A stretch of 64,000 nucleotides of DNA from JBCAWW01 sp039024315 (GCA_039024315.1 JBCCQN010000009.1:1-64000), one strand, 5' to 3'. Counted from the first letter of the stretch, positions 37,466 to 47,127 are shown. Notes: a model not told the origin generated them from the letters alone. Numbers and translations: made by a program.

Positions 37466-39760
37466 ATGATCATACGCCTTTTTTTGTTTAGTCTCTTAGG
37501 ACTTAGCCAAATTTTGCTTAGTTGTAGGACCGCCAATAAGCAAGCCCAGAGCTTTCCGGAGGCACCGACGCGAACTCAGCTGAGGGAAGCACTCTCTGAA
37601 AGAGGCCGCATCTTAGTAGTTTATGCTGCTGGAGATAGCTTAGTTAGCGAAAAATATCATGCTTGGTGGCAACAAAAAGCAGCTGAAATTGATTTTTTGG
37701 AAATAATCGTCCGCTCTGATGCAGAGGTTACAGAGGAGGAATGGCAAGCTGAGGCCCTTTTTCTTTGTGGCACCTTTGGTGAACACCAACTCATACGCCA
37801 ATTAGCCGACCATTTTCCCTTTCACCTCGAGCAAAATGGTTTCCGTTTTATGGAAAAGAGCTATAGCGAAACGCAGCAAACGCTCGCGCTTTCCTTTCTC
37901 CCCCACCCTGTAAAAGCGCCCCTCCCTATCGCTATGCTATCCGGTAATTCGCAAGAGGCGGTTTGGGAGCAACTTCAATCTGGTCGAGTAGGAGGTTGGG
38001 CAGGACTGCCTTGGGGCAATTGGAGTTTTCAAGTATTTGAAGGCGCAGAGCGCAAGGTGATGGGCATGTACAGTGAAGACTGGCAAATTGATCAATCTAG
38101 GTATTGGAGTTGGGAAGGAGGAGCAAATGAAAGTCTTGAAACCACTCATTATCATTTCAAACTCCATCACAAGCACCTTAGCCAAAAGGCCTTAGAGGCA
38201 ATGGGCGAGGCATGTGAGGCCCGCTATCAAGAGATCGAGAACTGGATCGGCAAACCAAGCAAACTTGCCCCCATTAGCTTTCACATATACGAGGAGGCAG
38301 AAAACATGGGCCTCCAACAAAATCGCATGGAGCAGTCCTTTGTCGATTATGGCAAAAACGCCGCCTATGCCCTTATCAATGATGATTATGCCAATAATTT
38401 TGAGGAAGCCGAAAGCCGCTTACTCATCAATCATCTCTTAGGTGCCCCTCAAATAAGAGCTTTGGAAGAAGGGCTAGCAGTTTATTTTGCCCGCAATTGG
38501 CAAAAGTACGGCTGGCAGTATTGGGCCAACAAAGTAGCCGGTACAGGCTTAGTCTATGCGTTCCATGAAATGGTAGATAACGGCCAGTACCGCCAAAAGT
38601 CTGATCTTATCCGCAATGCTTATGCCGGAGCTATGATTGATTTTTTGCTCGAACAGTGGGGCAAGGAAGGCTTTTTGGCGCGATATCAGGCCTGGAATCC
38701 AGACGAAACTGAACTGACCAAACTAGAGCCACTTTGGCTGGACTACCACCAAAGACAGCTAAAGCAGTTTAAGGATCAGCATAAATGGCAGGCCGATTTG
38801 CCCAATTTTCATCGTGGGATGACTTTTGCGCATGAGGGTTATCGGGTTTACAATGGCTATGGATCAAAGCTAGCCAAAGCCTCCATGGATAGCTTGCAAG
38901 ACCTTGCTGTCAATGCTTTAGCTATTGTACCCTACTCGGGAACGCGTGAAACCAAGCGTCCCGCTCGCTATCATTTTTCAAGAGGGGCAGGAGGTGAAAA
39001 CGATGCGAGCGTGGTCCATTGTCATCATGCCGCTCGTCGAAGAGGGATGCTCAGTTTGATGAAGCCACAGATTTGGTTTCCAGGAAGTTGGCCAGGGGAC
39101 GTTGAGATGCAAAACGAAGCGGATTGGAAGCTATTTTTTGCCAATTACCGAGAGTGGATCTCCCATTATGCGATGCTATCTGAGATTCATCAAAGTGATA
39201 TTTTTTGTGTGGGCGTAGAATTTGCTAAAACTACCCTCTCCCATCCAGAAGCATGGAAGAAGTTAGTAGATGATCTACGCCATCTTTACAGCGGACCGAT
39301 TACCTACGCCGCCAATTGGGGCGAAGAATTTGAAAAACTCGCTTTTGGTGAATCACTCGATTTTTTGGCTGTAAATTGTTATTACCCCCTAAGCAAAGAC
39401 AAAAATCCGGACGATAAGGAACTTTTAGAAGCTGCTAATGAAAATTTTGACAAGATTGAAAAAGTGGCTAAAAAGTACCAGAAGCAGGTTTTGTTTACAG
39501 AAGTTGGCTTTCGTAGTATAGCAAGGCCTTGGGAGCATCCACATGCCGAAGCCAACGGTCAAGAATATGATGAGCAGTCGCAAGCGCGCTGTTATGAAGC
39601 CCTTTTCAAAGCAGGTCAAAATCGGGATTGGCTGGCAGGATATTATTGGTGGAAATGGCCTTCCTACATCCCTTATGCCAAAGAAGCGAGTAAAAGCTTT
39701 ACCGCCTGTGGCAAAGAAGCCCAAGCCATTTTGGGTAAGTGGTACCGTGAAAAATACTAA
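37466..39760 (+). CDS. Lipoprotein with degenerate peptidase-like domain and GH113-like glycoside hydrolase domain
   Basis: From ATG 37466 this is 764 residues with a lipobox (LSQILLSC, Cys about residue 20); the frame is open 23 codons further up but lacks a leader there. Residues about 240-430 resemble a gluzincin-type peptidase MA domain: INHLL at the HExxH position, and LEEGLAVYFA where the third ligand Glu normally sits. The zinc His pair is lost. Residues about 460-760 look like a GH113 TIM barrel, with VGVEFAK (acid/base Glu, about 585), FLAVNCYYPLS and LFTEVGFRS (nucleophile Glu, about 678). Family GH113 cleaves beta-mannan-type glycans. I infer a surface polysaccharide enzyme. No SusC/D genes are near. 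Confidence 0.7.
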   Translation: MIIRLFLFSLLGLSQILLSCRTANKQAQSFPEAPTRTQLREALSERGRILVVYAAGDSLVSEKYHAWWQQKAAEIDFLEIIVRSDAEVTEEEWQAEALFLCGTFGEHQLIRQLADHFPFHLEQNGFRFMEKSYSETQQTLALSFLPHPVKAPLPIAMLSGNSQEAVWEQLQSGRVGGWAGLPWGNWSFQVFEGAERKVMGMYSEDWQIDQSRYWSWEGGANESLETTHYHFKLHHKHLSQKALEAMGEACEARYQEIENWIGKPSKLAPISFHIYEEAENMGLQQNRMEQSFVDYGKNAAYALINDDYANNFEEAESRLLINHLLGAPQIRALEEGLAVYFARNWQKYGWQYWANKVAGTGLVYAFHEMVDNGQYRQKSDLIRNAYAGAMIDFLLEQWGKEGFLARYQAWNPDETELTKLEPLWLDYHQRQLKQFKDQHKWQADLPNFHRGMTFAHEGYRVYNGYGSKLAKASMDSLQDLAVNALAIVPYSGTRETKRPARYHFSRGAGGENDASVVHCHHAARRRGMLSLMKPQIWFPGSWPGDVEMQNEADWKLFFANYREWISHYAMLSEIHQSDIFCVGVEFAKTTLSHPEAWKKLVDDLRHLYSGPITYAANWGEEFEKLAFGESLDFLAVNCYYPLSKDKNPDDKELLEAANENFDKIEKVAKKYQKQVLFTEVGFRSIARPWEHPHAEANGQEYDEQSQARCYEALFKAGQNRDWLAGYYWWKWPSYIPYAKEASKSFTACGKEAQAILGKWYREKY

Positions 39761-40109
39761 TTTCCAAGGCTTTAACGTTGCTTAAGAGATTGGACACTAC
39801 GTGGTCCACGTTCTTTCATACCTTAACACTTCCTGAATACAGACAGTATTTTGAGAAGCACTTTTATCCTTTTAGCAAAGGCAGAAAGCGACTTTAGTCC
39901 CTTGCTGCCTTTTGCTTTTTTGAGCATTTTTACAAAAATCAGTCAATTCAAATATTTGCAGCGCTCAATTTCAGTAAAAAAGAATTTTTAGACTCGTTTA
40001 AATTTATGAAATAAAGCAGATTTTAGATTTTTTGACATTATACTTTGTGTTACAATCCAGAGTTTTCTACTTTCACAGTTGAACTGACAACATACTCAGT
40101 CACAAGCAT
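39761..40109. other. Intergenic region between GH113-like and TPR genes
   Basis: No gene is seen. It holds one terminator (39874-39921) for the upstream gene. An AT-rich stretch precedes the TPR gene, with TACTTTG at 40041-40047 as a weak -7 candidate. A short inverted sequence GGACACTACGTGGTCCACG (39791-39809) is present but unexplained. Confidence 0.5.
39874..39921 (+). terminator. Rho-independent terminator
   Basis: AGCAAAGGCAG (39874-39884) pairs with CTGCCTTTTGCT (39905-39916) with a small mismatch, followed by TTTTT. It lies about 110 bp after the GH113-like stop. Confidence 0.6.
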
Positions 40110-41186
40110 ATGAAACATCTGATCTTGAGTATTGCTTTATTAGTGCCCTTCACGCTCGGAGCCCAAATCGGTAACAATACTATCGAAGCCTTTAAAGCAG
40201 AAAAATTATTTGGAGAAGGAAAAAGCTTCTACGAAAACGCTGACTTCACTCGTGCACTGGCAGTCTTTGCCGAAGTCAGTCGTCTAAACCCTGAACATCC
40301 TCAGGTTTATCTGTTTATGGCCGAGTCTTATTATGCCCTCAAAGACTATGACAAGGCCCTTGACCACTATACCCTAGCAGTACGCCAAAATCCCGAGGAT
40401 CCAGAGCTAAGAAATAGTCAAGGTACCGCTGCCGCACAATTGGAACTGTACGATGCAGCGGCAGCTTACTTTTATGAAGCACTCAAATTGGATCCTGATC
40501 ACCTTGGTGCCAAAGAAAACTTGGCCTTAGTAGATCAATTACGTAAGCAACAAGGCACCTATACGCCTCCTAGTCAAGGTGGTTGGACAATTGAAGACAG
40601 CCAAGGTAATACTACCATCGGTCAACCTAATTTAGGACCTGGTTTTAATCCCCCCCCACAAAACAATTTTGAAGACTTCACCTCAGGTAATGGTAGCTTG
40701 AGTGAAACTGGCAATAACACTGGCAACAATATTTTTGAATTTTCAGAACCAGAAACGCCAAACTTTGAGCCAGAGCAGGTCAGTAGGGATGGGCAAACTT
40801 TTGGACGCGAGGATATCAAAATTGGTAACCAAACAGATATGTCGCTGCGCATTCTCCAAATCCAATTCACTGAAAATGCGACTACCCTCACCCTTGAAAT
40901 CCAGTCAGTGGGAGATGAGCCATTTCCCATCAATTTAGCGCCTGCCAATAGCAAAGAGGCCTTTTATCTGACGGATCAAAGTATGCGCAGGGTGTTTCGC
41001 CTCAAAAATGTAAGGGGATTGGCCGGTTGGCCCAAACGTCCCTATAATTTGCAAGTAAGAGAAAGAAAAGTAATAGCCCTTGAGTTTGAAAGACTACCCG
41101 ATGATATTCAGGTCTTTCACCTACTTGAAGGGAGTACCAATAGAGCCTATTCTTGGGATTTTTATGATGTCGAGTTGATTGAGTAA
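40110..41186 (+). CDS. Secreted TPR protein with novel C-terminal beta domain (paralog 1)
   Basis: This 358-residue protein has a signal peptide (MKHLILSIALLVPFTLGAQ). Three to four TPRs at about 28-150 follow, for example ADFTRALAVFAEVSRLNPEH and KDYDKALDHYTLAVRQNPED. An Asn/Gly-rich linker (about 165-230) leads to a beta domain of about 115 residues with EAFYLTDQS, LEFERLPDD and RAYSWDFYDVEL. The same C-terminal domain occurs in the next gene. The pair shares an operon (52-bp gap) and arose by duplication. I do not recognise the domain. A periplasmic scaffold or sensor role would be inference. Confidence 0.78.
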   Translation: MKHLILSIALLVPFTLGAQIGNNTIEAFKAEKLFGEGKSFYENADFTRALAVFAEVSRLNPEHPQVYLFMAESYYALKDYDKALDHYTLAVRQNPEDPELRNSQGTAAAQLELYDAAAAYFYEALKLDPDHLGAKENLALVDQLRKQQGTYTPPSQGGWTIEDSQGNTTIGQPNLGPGFNPPPQNNFEDFTSGNGSLSETGNNTGNNIFEFSEPETPNFEPEQVSRDGQTFGREDIKIGNQTDMSLRILQIQFTENATTLTLEIQSVGDEPFPINLAPANSKEAFYLTDQSMRRVFRLKNVRGLAGWPKRPYNLQVRERKVIALEFERLPDDIQVFHLLEGSTNRAYSWDFYDVELIE

Positions 41187-41238
41187 TATGGAATTCACTT
41201 CATTAAAGCGTCAAACTAACAAACACTAAGTTTATACC

Positions 41239-42402
41239 ATGAATTTTATTAAGCGCATTTTCCCCTTCTTACTCCTGCTTATCCTTTTCCCTGCGCTAAA
41301 TGCTCAAAACGACCAGGCTATGCTTCATATGAAGCGAGGCCAAGAAGCGTTTCTCAATGGCCAATTTGCAGAGGCCGTTGATCACTTCAACCGCGTAATC
41401 GAACTGAGACCTTCACATAGGGTCTATGCCTATCGAGGCAATGCACTGCTGATAATGAAACAATACCAGCAAGCAGAAAGAGACTATTCTCGTGCTATTG
41501 ATTATTATTTACGTACCCAACAGCATCGCGCACCTGAAGGTGGTTTTGCTTTTGGAGAAATGGTTATCATTCAACCTGGGCAAGGAGAAGAGATTCCCTT
41601 GGCCATGATTTACAACAATCGCGGCATCGCTCGCTATTATCAGGGTTTGGCTGCTGATGCTATTGAAGATTTTAGCTCAGCTCTAGATATTGATCCGGGT
41701 CTAAACATTGCTCAACGCAATAAAATGGCCGCCTCCTCAGGTCGTGCTCCTCAAGGCATGAACACCAATCGAGGCCCCAATGCGAGTGGTACTCCTACCG
41801 GCAGAACTCCCTATGTAAATAACTACAATCGGTATTCTCGCCCCGTAAATACTCCCCAGCCATTGGATCGGGACCGTCAGTTTGATCAAACAGAAGATCT
41901 GAGAGAACTTAGAACCTTAGAGATTACTGATGAAGGTACTTCTCGTGGTGGTATTTTTGGCCCACGTGTCCCTAAACCCTTTGAAAGACGTACTATCCCT
42001 AAAAAAGGGAAGTTTTATAAGGGGCCAGCAGTCAAAGCTCAATCGCAAAATTATGTTACCATCGACAACGTTAAGATTACAGACAGAGCTACCTTCATTC
42101 GACTCAGAGTAGAAAACCTAGAGGAGAAGCCTTACTTTATCAGCTTACAAAAGCCGCGTAGCCCTGGTGCTTTTTATCTCACCGATCGTAGTGGTAGCCA
42201 AAGAACTACTTACAAACTAAGGAGAGTTATAGACGGGCTTGCCACCCATCCCAAAACTACTGAACTCAAACCAGGTGAACCCATATTTATCACCCTTGAG
42301 TTTGAGAAGATTCCAGATACTTTAGGCTTCGTCAACTTGATCGAAGGCGATCGCCAAGACGGTCAAGCTTGGAACTTTTATCAGATCGATCTTACCAAGT
42401 AA
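41239..42402 (+). CDS. Secreted TPR protein with novel C-terminal beta domain (paralog 2)
   Basis: This 387-residue protein has a signal peptide (LLLLILFPALNAQ). TPRs span about 26-175 (GQFAEAVDHFNRVIELRP, QQAERDYSRAIDYY, LAADAIEDFSSALDIDP), with a loop rich in Gly/Gln between repeats 2 and 3. A Pro/Asn/Arg-rich linker follows, then the C-terminal domain (about 270-387) shared with paralog 1: FYLTDRSGSQ, LEFEKIPD, QAWNFYQIDL. It ends at a strong terminator, closing the two-gene operon. Confidence 0.78.
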   Translation: MNFIKRIFPFLLLLILFPALNAQNDQAMLHMKRGQEAFLNGQFAEAVDHFNRVIELRPSHRVYAYRGNALLIMKQYQQAERDYSRAIDYYLRTQQHRAPEGGFAFGEMVIIQPGQGEEIPLAMIYNNRGIARYYQGLAADAIEDFSSALDIDPGLNIAQRNKMAASSGRAPQGMNTNRGPNASGTPTGRTPYVNNYNRYSRPVNTPQPLDRDRQFDQTEDLRELRTLEITDEGTSRGGIFGPRVPKPFERRTIPKKGKFYKGPAVKAQSQNYVTIDNVKITDRATFIRLRVENLEEKPYFISLQKPRSPGAFYLTDRSGSQRTTYKLRRVIDGLATHPKTTELKPGEPIFITLEFEKIPDTLGFVNLIEGDRQDGQAWNFYQIDLTK

Positions 42403-42425
42403 GAATCAAAAGGATATTTCAAGAA

Positions 42426-42456
42426 AAGTCCAGTAATTTCACTGGGCTTTTTTTTT
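42426..42456 (+). terminator. Rho-independent terminator
   Basis: GTCCAGT (42428-42434) pairs with ACTGGGC (42441-42447) around AATTTC, followed by nine T. It closes the TPR operon. Confidence 0.9.
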
Positions 42457-42591
42457 ATCCCTTATTATTGACCGTTGAGGAAGTATTTATAGCCAATTTT
42501 CGTTTATTTTATGTCATGTAATATTTTTTACATAAATTGCAACAGACAAACAAATAAAACGACCTTCTCTTTTTTCCAACGATATCCCCAC

Positions 42592-43068
42592 ATGAAAAAT
42601 TGGCAACAGTACCAGCAAGCAGAACCAATCCTCCAAGAGATTGAAGGAAGATTTGAACGTTTACAGAAATTTGAAACTCGCTATCCAGAATCGATGGCAG
42701 AGGAGCTAGGACTTAGCCCGGAGGATATCCGAGCCGCCAGAGAGGCTTTATTTGAGAGCCTCAAGGCAGAAGCTAGTCTTATCAATGGTAAGGTCTATTA
42801 TTGGCTTTATCCCTTTTATAAAGGTAATTTCTTGACGCTAGTAGCCGCTTTGGGCTCAATTGGCTTCATGGAAAAGCAAAAGGATGATGAAGAATCTCGC
42901 AGTGCTTTTTATCGTTTTTTCCGCTCTGTACCGATGGAAGAACGCTTACTCCTCGGAGAACGATTAGACCATCCAGAACTGACGGAACAAGCCCAAAGGA
43001 TTCAGAAAAAAATCCAAAATAGGAGAAAAAAAGTAGAGAACTATGTCAACCAAAACTTTGCTAATTAA
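42592..43068 (+). CDS. Small cytoplasmic helical protein, unknown function
   Basis: From ATG 42592 (MKNWQQYQQAEP) this is 158 residues. The open frame extends 27 codons up to 42511, but that part is Cys/Asn/Lys-rich and unlike a protein leader. It is highly charged and helical, rich in Glu, Arg and Lys. I do not recognise it. Its own weak promoter must lie after the terminator at 42456. The small size and isolated setting leave its role open. Confidence 0.62.
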   Translation: MKNWQQYQQAEPILQEIEGRFERLQKFETRYPESMAEELGLSPEDIRAAREALFESLKAEASLINGKVYYWLYPFYKGNFLTLVAALGSIGFMEKQKDDEESRSAFYRFFRSVPMEERLLLGERLDHPELTEQAQRIQKKIQNRRKKVENYVNQNFAN

Positions 43069-43125
43069 TTTTTCCCTCTCCCTACAATCAAGACCGAGGT
43101 AAGCAAAGCCAAAAAGATTAAGAGG

Positions 43126-43168
43126 AAAACATTACAATAAATTATTTATTTGTTGTAATGTTTTTTTT
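43126..43168 (+). terminator. Terminator-like hairpin ending at the start codon of the TSP3 gene
   Basis: AAAACATTACAA (43126-43137) pairs perfectly with TTGTAATGTTTT (43153-43164), and a T tract runs to 43168. The next base starts the ATG at 43169. It probably terminates the gene ending at 43068, but its position also allows control of the downstream gene. Confidence 0.75.
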
Positions 43169-46100
43169 ATGAAGTACAAATACACTCATTCTCAACTTCA
43201 AAAACCCCAAGCAAAACAAAAAATCAAGGCCGCCCAATGGGTTTCCACCTTCGGCATCATCATACTCAGCGCAAGCATCTTATTCAACTTACAAACTCAA
43301 ACTGCAGGTCCTTGTAGCACCACCTTTGAGCGCTTGCATGCAACAGGTCAATGGCAGTCAGATGGTCAAATAAGAATTCATGGTACCGACCTAGCCCCTG
43401 GGGATGCCAGTATCTACATTTATAACCTCACTACCGCCACCCTCATAGCCAATACAAGCTCCCCTGCAAGTTCGTATACTATCAACGGGCTGCAAGCCCA
43501 AGATTACGATATTCAGATTAGACGAGCAGATGCTAGCAATACCATCTATTGTGATGAGACTACCACAATCAGTATTGGCTATTACGCTCAAGGAAGCGGA
43601 ACTTGTAGTGCAACTTACAACCCCAGCGCCTACGCCTATGGAGCTATTGGCTGGAATCATAATGCCAATGACCCAGCCGGTCAGGTAGATGGCCACCGCC
43701 TTCCTAATATCTATAATAATTGGTGGGTCAGTAGCGCAGACCAGACAGACTATGAGGGCCTTAGCTATGGAGGCGCCTCTTCACAGATAGAAGTACAGAT
43801 TGAAGATGCCAGCGCTGAGGAAGCCATTCTTAATGGAAGATATGCGGAATATCGTTTTACTACCACCAATAATGTAAACGAAGCAGCCATTATCAGTGGC
43901 ATTGGCTTTTCCATTTATGACTCGATCAATCCAAGTGCTCCTGCTACAGGACGTTACAAGATCCAAGTTCAATTAGATGATGATGCTGATTTCGGTTCTC
44001 CCACTATCTTCCTAAATCAAATCCAAATTGACAATGAGGATCCCAGTGTAGATGCCTTCAGCAGCAACTTGTATACTGCTACCAATTACACGCATACCCA
44101 TAATTTTTATCGTGCAGATCGCTCTATTTCCCTGCAAGCCAATACTACTTACTATCTAAGGGTCTATTTTTTTGATAGAGATAGGGCGGGATACTCTCCT
44201 AGCCAAAGCCTGAGTAATTCAATCCTTTGGGATGATGTCAGGATTCATCTTGAGGCTTGTCAAGACAATGACAACGACCTCATCGGTGATGAAACTGATA
44301 TAGATGACGACAACGATGGGCTTACCGATCTAGTAGAAAATGGTTGCGTAGATGGGGCTTATTTCATCGGTTGGTGGCACAATAACCCTTATGCCGACGC
44401 TAAACAAGACGGTTTTAGTAGAAACCCTAATGGGGGCCCCACCTATTATTGGGCAGCGAGTCAGATGGGGGCAGATACTGCCGTCGTGAGTGGACAGGGA
44501 ACAGATTTAATTATTGGACCGGGTTTTAGTAGTCATAAATACCCAGGCAGCCTTTTGACACTTTATGGAGCAGATCAAAATGACTTTAACAGCGCATTTA
44601 GTGATCAGGATTATATCCAATATAGCTTTGATACCCGAACCGGATTTCAAGCTACGCTCGATAGGTTTGGTTTTGCCGTAGGGGACAATAGTGCAGGAGA
44701 TGCGCGTACTTCAGGCCATACTCTCAGCCTCTTAGTCTCTGATGATAATTTTAGTTCCTATGATACCTTGATTTTAGATCATTTCTCTCCTTTGTCCAGT
44801 ACGTGGTATGAATATAGAGAGATTGATCTTAGTAAGTACAGCTACTCGCTAAACGCTAATTCCACTTATACTTTTCGCCTCTATCTCTACAATGCTCCTG
44901 CTGCTAACCTAGACTCTGTCAATGTTGATGACATACAGTTTAGTGCCATATTTTGTAGGGACACTGATCAAGATGGTGTCATGGACTACTTGGATTTAGA
45001 CTCAGACAATGACGGTATTCCGGATTTAGGAGAGGCAGGCGGTACCGATATTAACGGGGATGGATTAGCCGATAATTTGCTTGATCTCGACCAAGATGGC
45101 TTAATGGATCAATTTGAAACCAGCGATGGTAGCACTTCCATCCTAACGGACCAAAATGGAGACGGTATCAATACAGAAGGAGATTTTGATGGTGATGGAC
45201 TCCCCAATTGGCTAGACCTCGATAGTGATGGAGACGGAATCGTGGATGTGTTCGAAGCCAATGGGACCGATAATGATCAAGACGGTCTTATCGACAATTG
45301 GGCTACAGACAATGATAATGACGGACTAGCTGATGGGGTAGATAGCGACAACGGCAATAATAATGATGCAGAAAACACCTCAATTGCGCTTATGTTGACC
45401 AATGCAGACGCTAATGGGGATGCGTTCCCCGACGGGGCCTACCCTAGAGCCAACTTTGATACCAAAGGTAAACCAGATTTCCTAGATATTGATAGTGATG
45501 ACGATGGTATAACAGATAATACAGAGGCCCAATCGACCAATATTTATCTAGCCCCCAGCAATGTCGATAGTGACTTGGACGGCATTGACAATGCTTATGA
45601 TAGTTCACCATACAGTTTTGGGGGTGCCAATATCAATCCTGCCAATACAGACAATGTCGATGAGTATGATTTTAGGGACTTAAACTCCGACAATGATGCT
45701 GAATCTGACCTTATCGAAGGACATGACACCAATGGAGACGGAAGCCCCGATGGGAATGCCGCTTCAGCCAATGGAAGCGCGACAAATGTAGATAGTGATG
45801 AAGATGGTTTAGATGATGGTTTTGACAACAGTATCGGTAGTACAGATCCGACCAATGGAGGCCTGAATCCGCTCAGTTTCCCTAGAGTGGATGGTGGCAG
45901 TGATCGTGATTGGAGGGTCGATATTTTGTTACCGGTTCAGTGGCTAGCTTTCGAAGCAAAATGGCAAGCAGAAAATGTCATCCTCGAATGGCAAGTAATC
46001 GAAGACGCTCAGACGCAGACCTATATTATTGAACGCAAGAACCAACTCAGCAATGCTTTTGAGCAACTAAGCAGCATGGATGCTAAAGGCTTAGCCCAAG

Positions 46101-46486
46101 AAGTCCGCTATCAGTTTAATGATGAAAAAGCAAGTCGCTTTGGGCAATTAGGAATCCTCTATTACCGGATCAAACAAGTCGATGTCAATGGTCAGTTTCA
46201 ATACTCCAATGTCGTAGCCCTAGCTTCTCAAAATACACAAGCCGATTTGAGTGTCTATCCAAACCCTGCTAAGCATAAAATTCAAATTCAAATCGAAGGG
46301 CAAATCACAGTAGGAGATAGATTAAAAGTGTATAACCAAGAAGGAAGAATTGTACATTCTGAAGTAATTTCTAACACCAAACTACGTCTTTATTCTCTCG
46401 ATATTGAGGATTGGACCGCTGGATTTTACCTCATTCAGCTCACAGGTGAGCACAGTTCAATAGCGAAAAAGCTCAAAGTCAATTAA
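43169..46486 (+). CDS. Thrombospondin type 3-repeat cell-surface protein with T9SS type A sorting domain
   Basis: This 1105-residue protein has an unusual N-terminus of 23 mostly charged residues before the hydrophobic leader (WVSTFGIIILSASILF). Two beta-sandwich domains follow (about 130-365 and 390-600, with related SYGG/DNFSSYDTL patterns). A long run of Asp/Asn-rich calcium-binding TSP3 repeats spans about 365-390 and 600-910 (DTDQDGVMDYLDLDSDNDG, DFDGDGLPNWLDLDSDGDG). A beta domain and the T9SS type A signal (LSVYPNPAKHKIQI ... FYLIQLTG) are at the C-terminus. It should be secreted and calcium-stabilised. No better upstream start exists in frame. Confidence 0.85.
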   Translation: MKYKYTHSQLQKPQAKQKIKAAQWVSTFGIIILSASILFNLQTQTAGPCSTTFERLHATGQWQSDGQIRIHGTDLAPGDASIYIYNLTTATLIANTSSPASSYTINGLQAQDYDIQIRRADASNTIYCDETTTISIGYYAQGSGTCSATYNPSAYAYGAIGWNHNANDPAGQVDGHRLPNIYNNWWVSSADQTDYEGLSYGGASSQIEVQIEDASAEEAILNGRYAEYRFTTTNNVNEAAIISGIGFSIYDSINPSAPATGRYKIQVQLDDDADFGSPTIFLNQIQIDNEDPSVDAFSSNLYTATNYTHTHNFYRADRSISLQANTTYYLRVYFFDRDRAGYSPSQSLSNSILWDDVRIHLEACQDNDNDLIGDETDIDDDNDGLTDLVENGCVDGAYFIGWWHNNPYADAKQDGFSRNPNGGPTYYWAASQMGADTAVVSGQGTDLIIGPGFSSHKYPGSLLTLYGADQNDFNSAFSDQDYIQYSFDTRTGFQATLDRFGFAVGDNSAGDARTSGHTLSLLVSDDNFSSYDTLILDHFSPLSSTWYEYREIDLSKYSYSLNANSTYTFRLYLYNAPAANLDSVNVDDIQFSAIFCRDTDQDGVMDYLDLDSDNDGIPDLGEAGGTDINGDGLADNLLDLDQDGLMDQFETSDGSTSILTDQNGDGINTEGDFDGDGLPNWLDLDSDGDGIVDVFEANGTDNDQDGLIDNWATDNDNDGLADGVDSDNGNNNDAENTSIALMLTNADANGDAFPDGAYPRANFDTKGKPDFLDIDSDDDGITDNTEAQSTNIYLAPSNVDSDLDGIDNAYDSSPYSFGGANINPANTDNVDEYDFRDLNSDNDAESDLIEGHDTNGDGSPDGNAASANGSATNVDSDEDGLDDGFDNSIGSTDPTNGGLNPLSFPRVDGGSDRDWRVDILLPVQWLAFEAKWQAENVILEWQVIEDAQTQTYIIERKNQLSNAFEQLSSMDAKGLAQEVRYQFNDEKASRFGQLGILYYRIKQVDVNGQFQYSNVVALASQNTQADLSVYPNPAKHKIQIQIEGQITVGDRLKVYNQEGRIVHSEVISNTKLRLYSLDIEDWTAGFYLIQLTGEHSSIAKKLKVN

Positions 46487-46487
46487 A

Positions 46488-46523
46488 CAAAAGGGGAATT
46501 TGCCGTGGCAAATTCCCCTTTTG
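46488..46523. terminator. Bidirectional rho-independent terminator
   Basis: A perfect 17-bp stem from CAAAAGGGGAATTTGCC to its complement, with a 2-nt centre, lies between the convergent stops at 46486 and 46542. T runs flank it on both strands. Confidence 0.9.
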
Positions 46524-46541
46524 ATAATTTTATTCTCAAAA

Positions 46542-46928
46542 TTAGCCTGCTAACTCATACAGGGTTTTGTATTTCATACAGTCATTTTTCCGCCAACGAA
46601 GCCTGATCAAGACCGTCTTGCCTTCTACTTTGCGAAATTCTGCGTAAAAATCAATGGTGTCTGTACCTCCGGTAAAGGCGTTTTTGTATTGCACCTTGGC
46701 AAGACCGTACACCCGCAATACACCTGCTACCTCCTGATGCTTGGTGATTTTAAAGCCTTTGGTGTAAGTATGGGCACATTCGTTACACTCACAGCCTTTT
46801 GGAGGGTGGATTTTCACCACATAAGTTCGTAATGATTCATCTAGCAAGCGTTTCACTTCCTCGCTTGAGTTTTGAGCATGAGTGAATAGGGGAATAAAGA
46901 ACAAACAGATTAAAAAATAAGCTTTCAT
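46542..46928 (-). CDS. Small secreted cysteine-containing protein, unknown
   Basis: This 128-residue protein has a signal peptide (MKAYFLICLFFIPLFTHAQ). Its middle has KGCECNECAH (CxCxxC, about residues 45-52), and a later Cys stands at about 118. The remainder is beta-rich. I do not recognise the family. The Cys cluster could bind metal or form disulfides. It converges on the TSP3 gene. Confidence 0.65.
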   Translation of the reverse strand: MKAYFLICLFFIPLFTHAQNSSEEVKRLLDESLRTYVVKIHPPKGCECNECAHTYTKGFKITKHQEVAGVLRVYGLAKVQYKNAFTGGTDTIDFYAEFRKVEGKTVLIRLRWRKNDCMKYKTLYELAG

Positions 46929-47127
46929 ATATGGGTTAATTAAGAACTTTTACCAGCATTTACTGCTGATTATTCAAAGCAGGTGCCAGCCCAAGTGTCT
47001 ATATCTGGCAAAGCAAGCTAAAATCTTACATAGCTTAGATCTGCGATTTTTAGCAAGCCTAAAAATTGAAAGTCCAACCTGAAATCGATATATTCGTATA
47101 TAAACCAGCGTTTAAACAGAATAATCT

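Noticed and set aside
44260..45900. Regular DNA-level repetition that might suggest a repeat array
   Set aside because: It encodes the Asp/Asn-rich TSP3 repeats of the T9SS cargo. Repeat units vary in length and keep the reading frame, and there are no spacers as in CRISPR.
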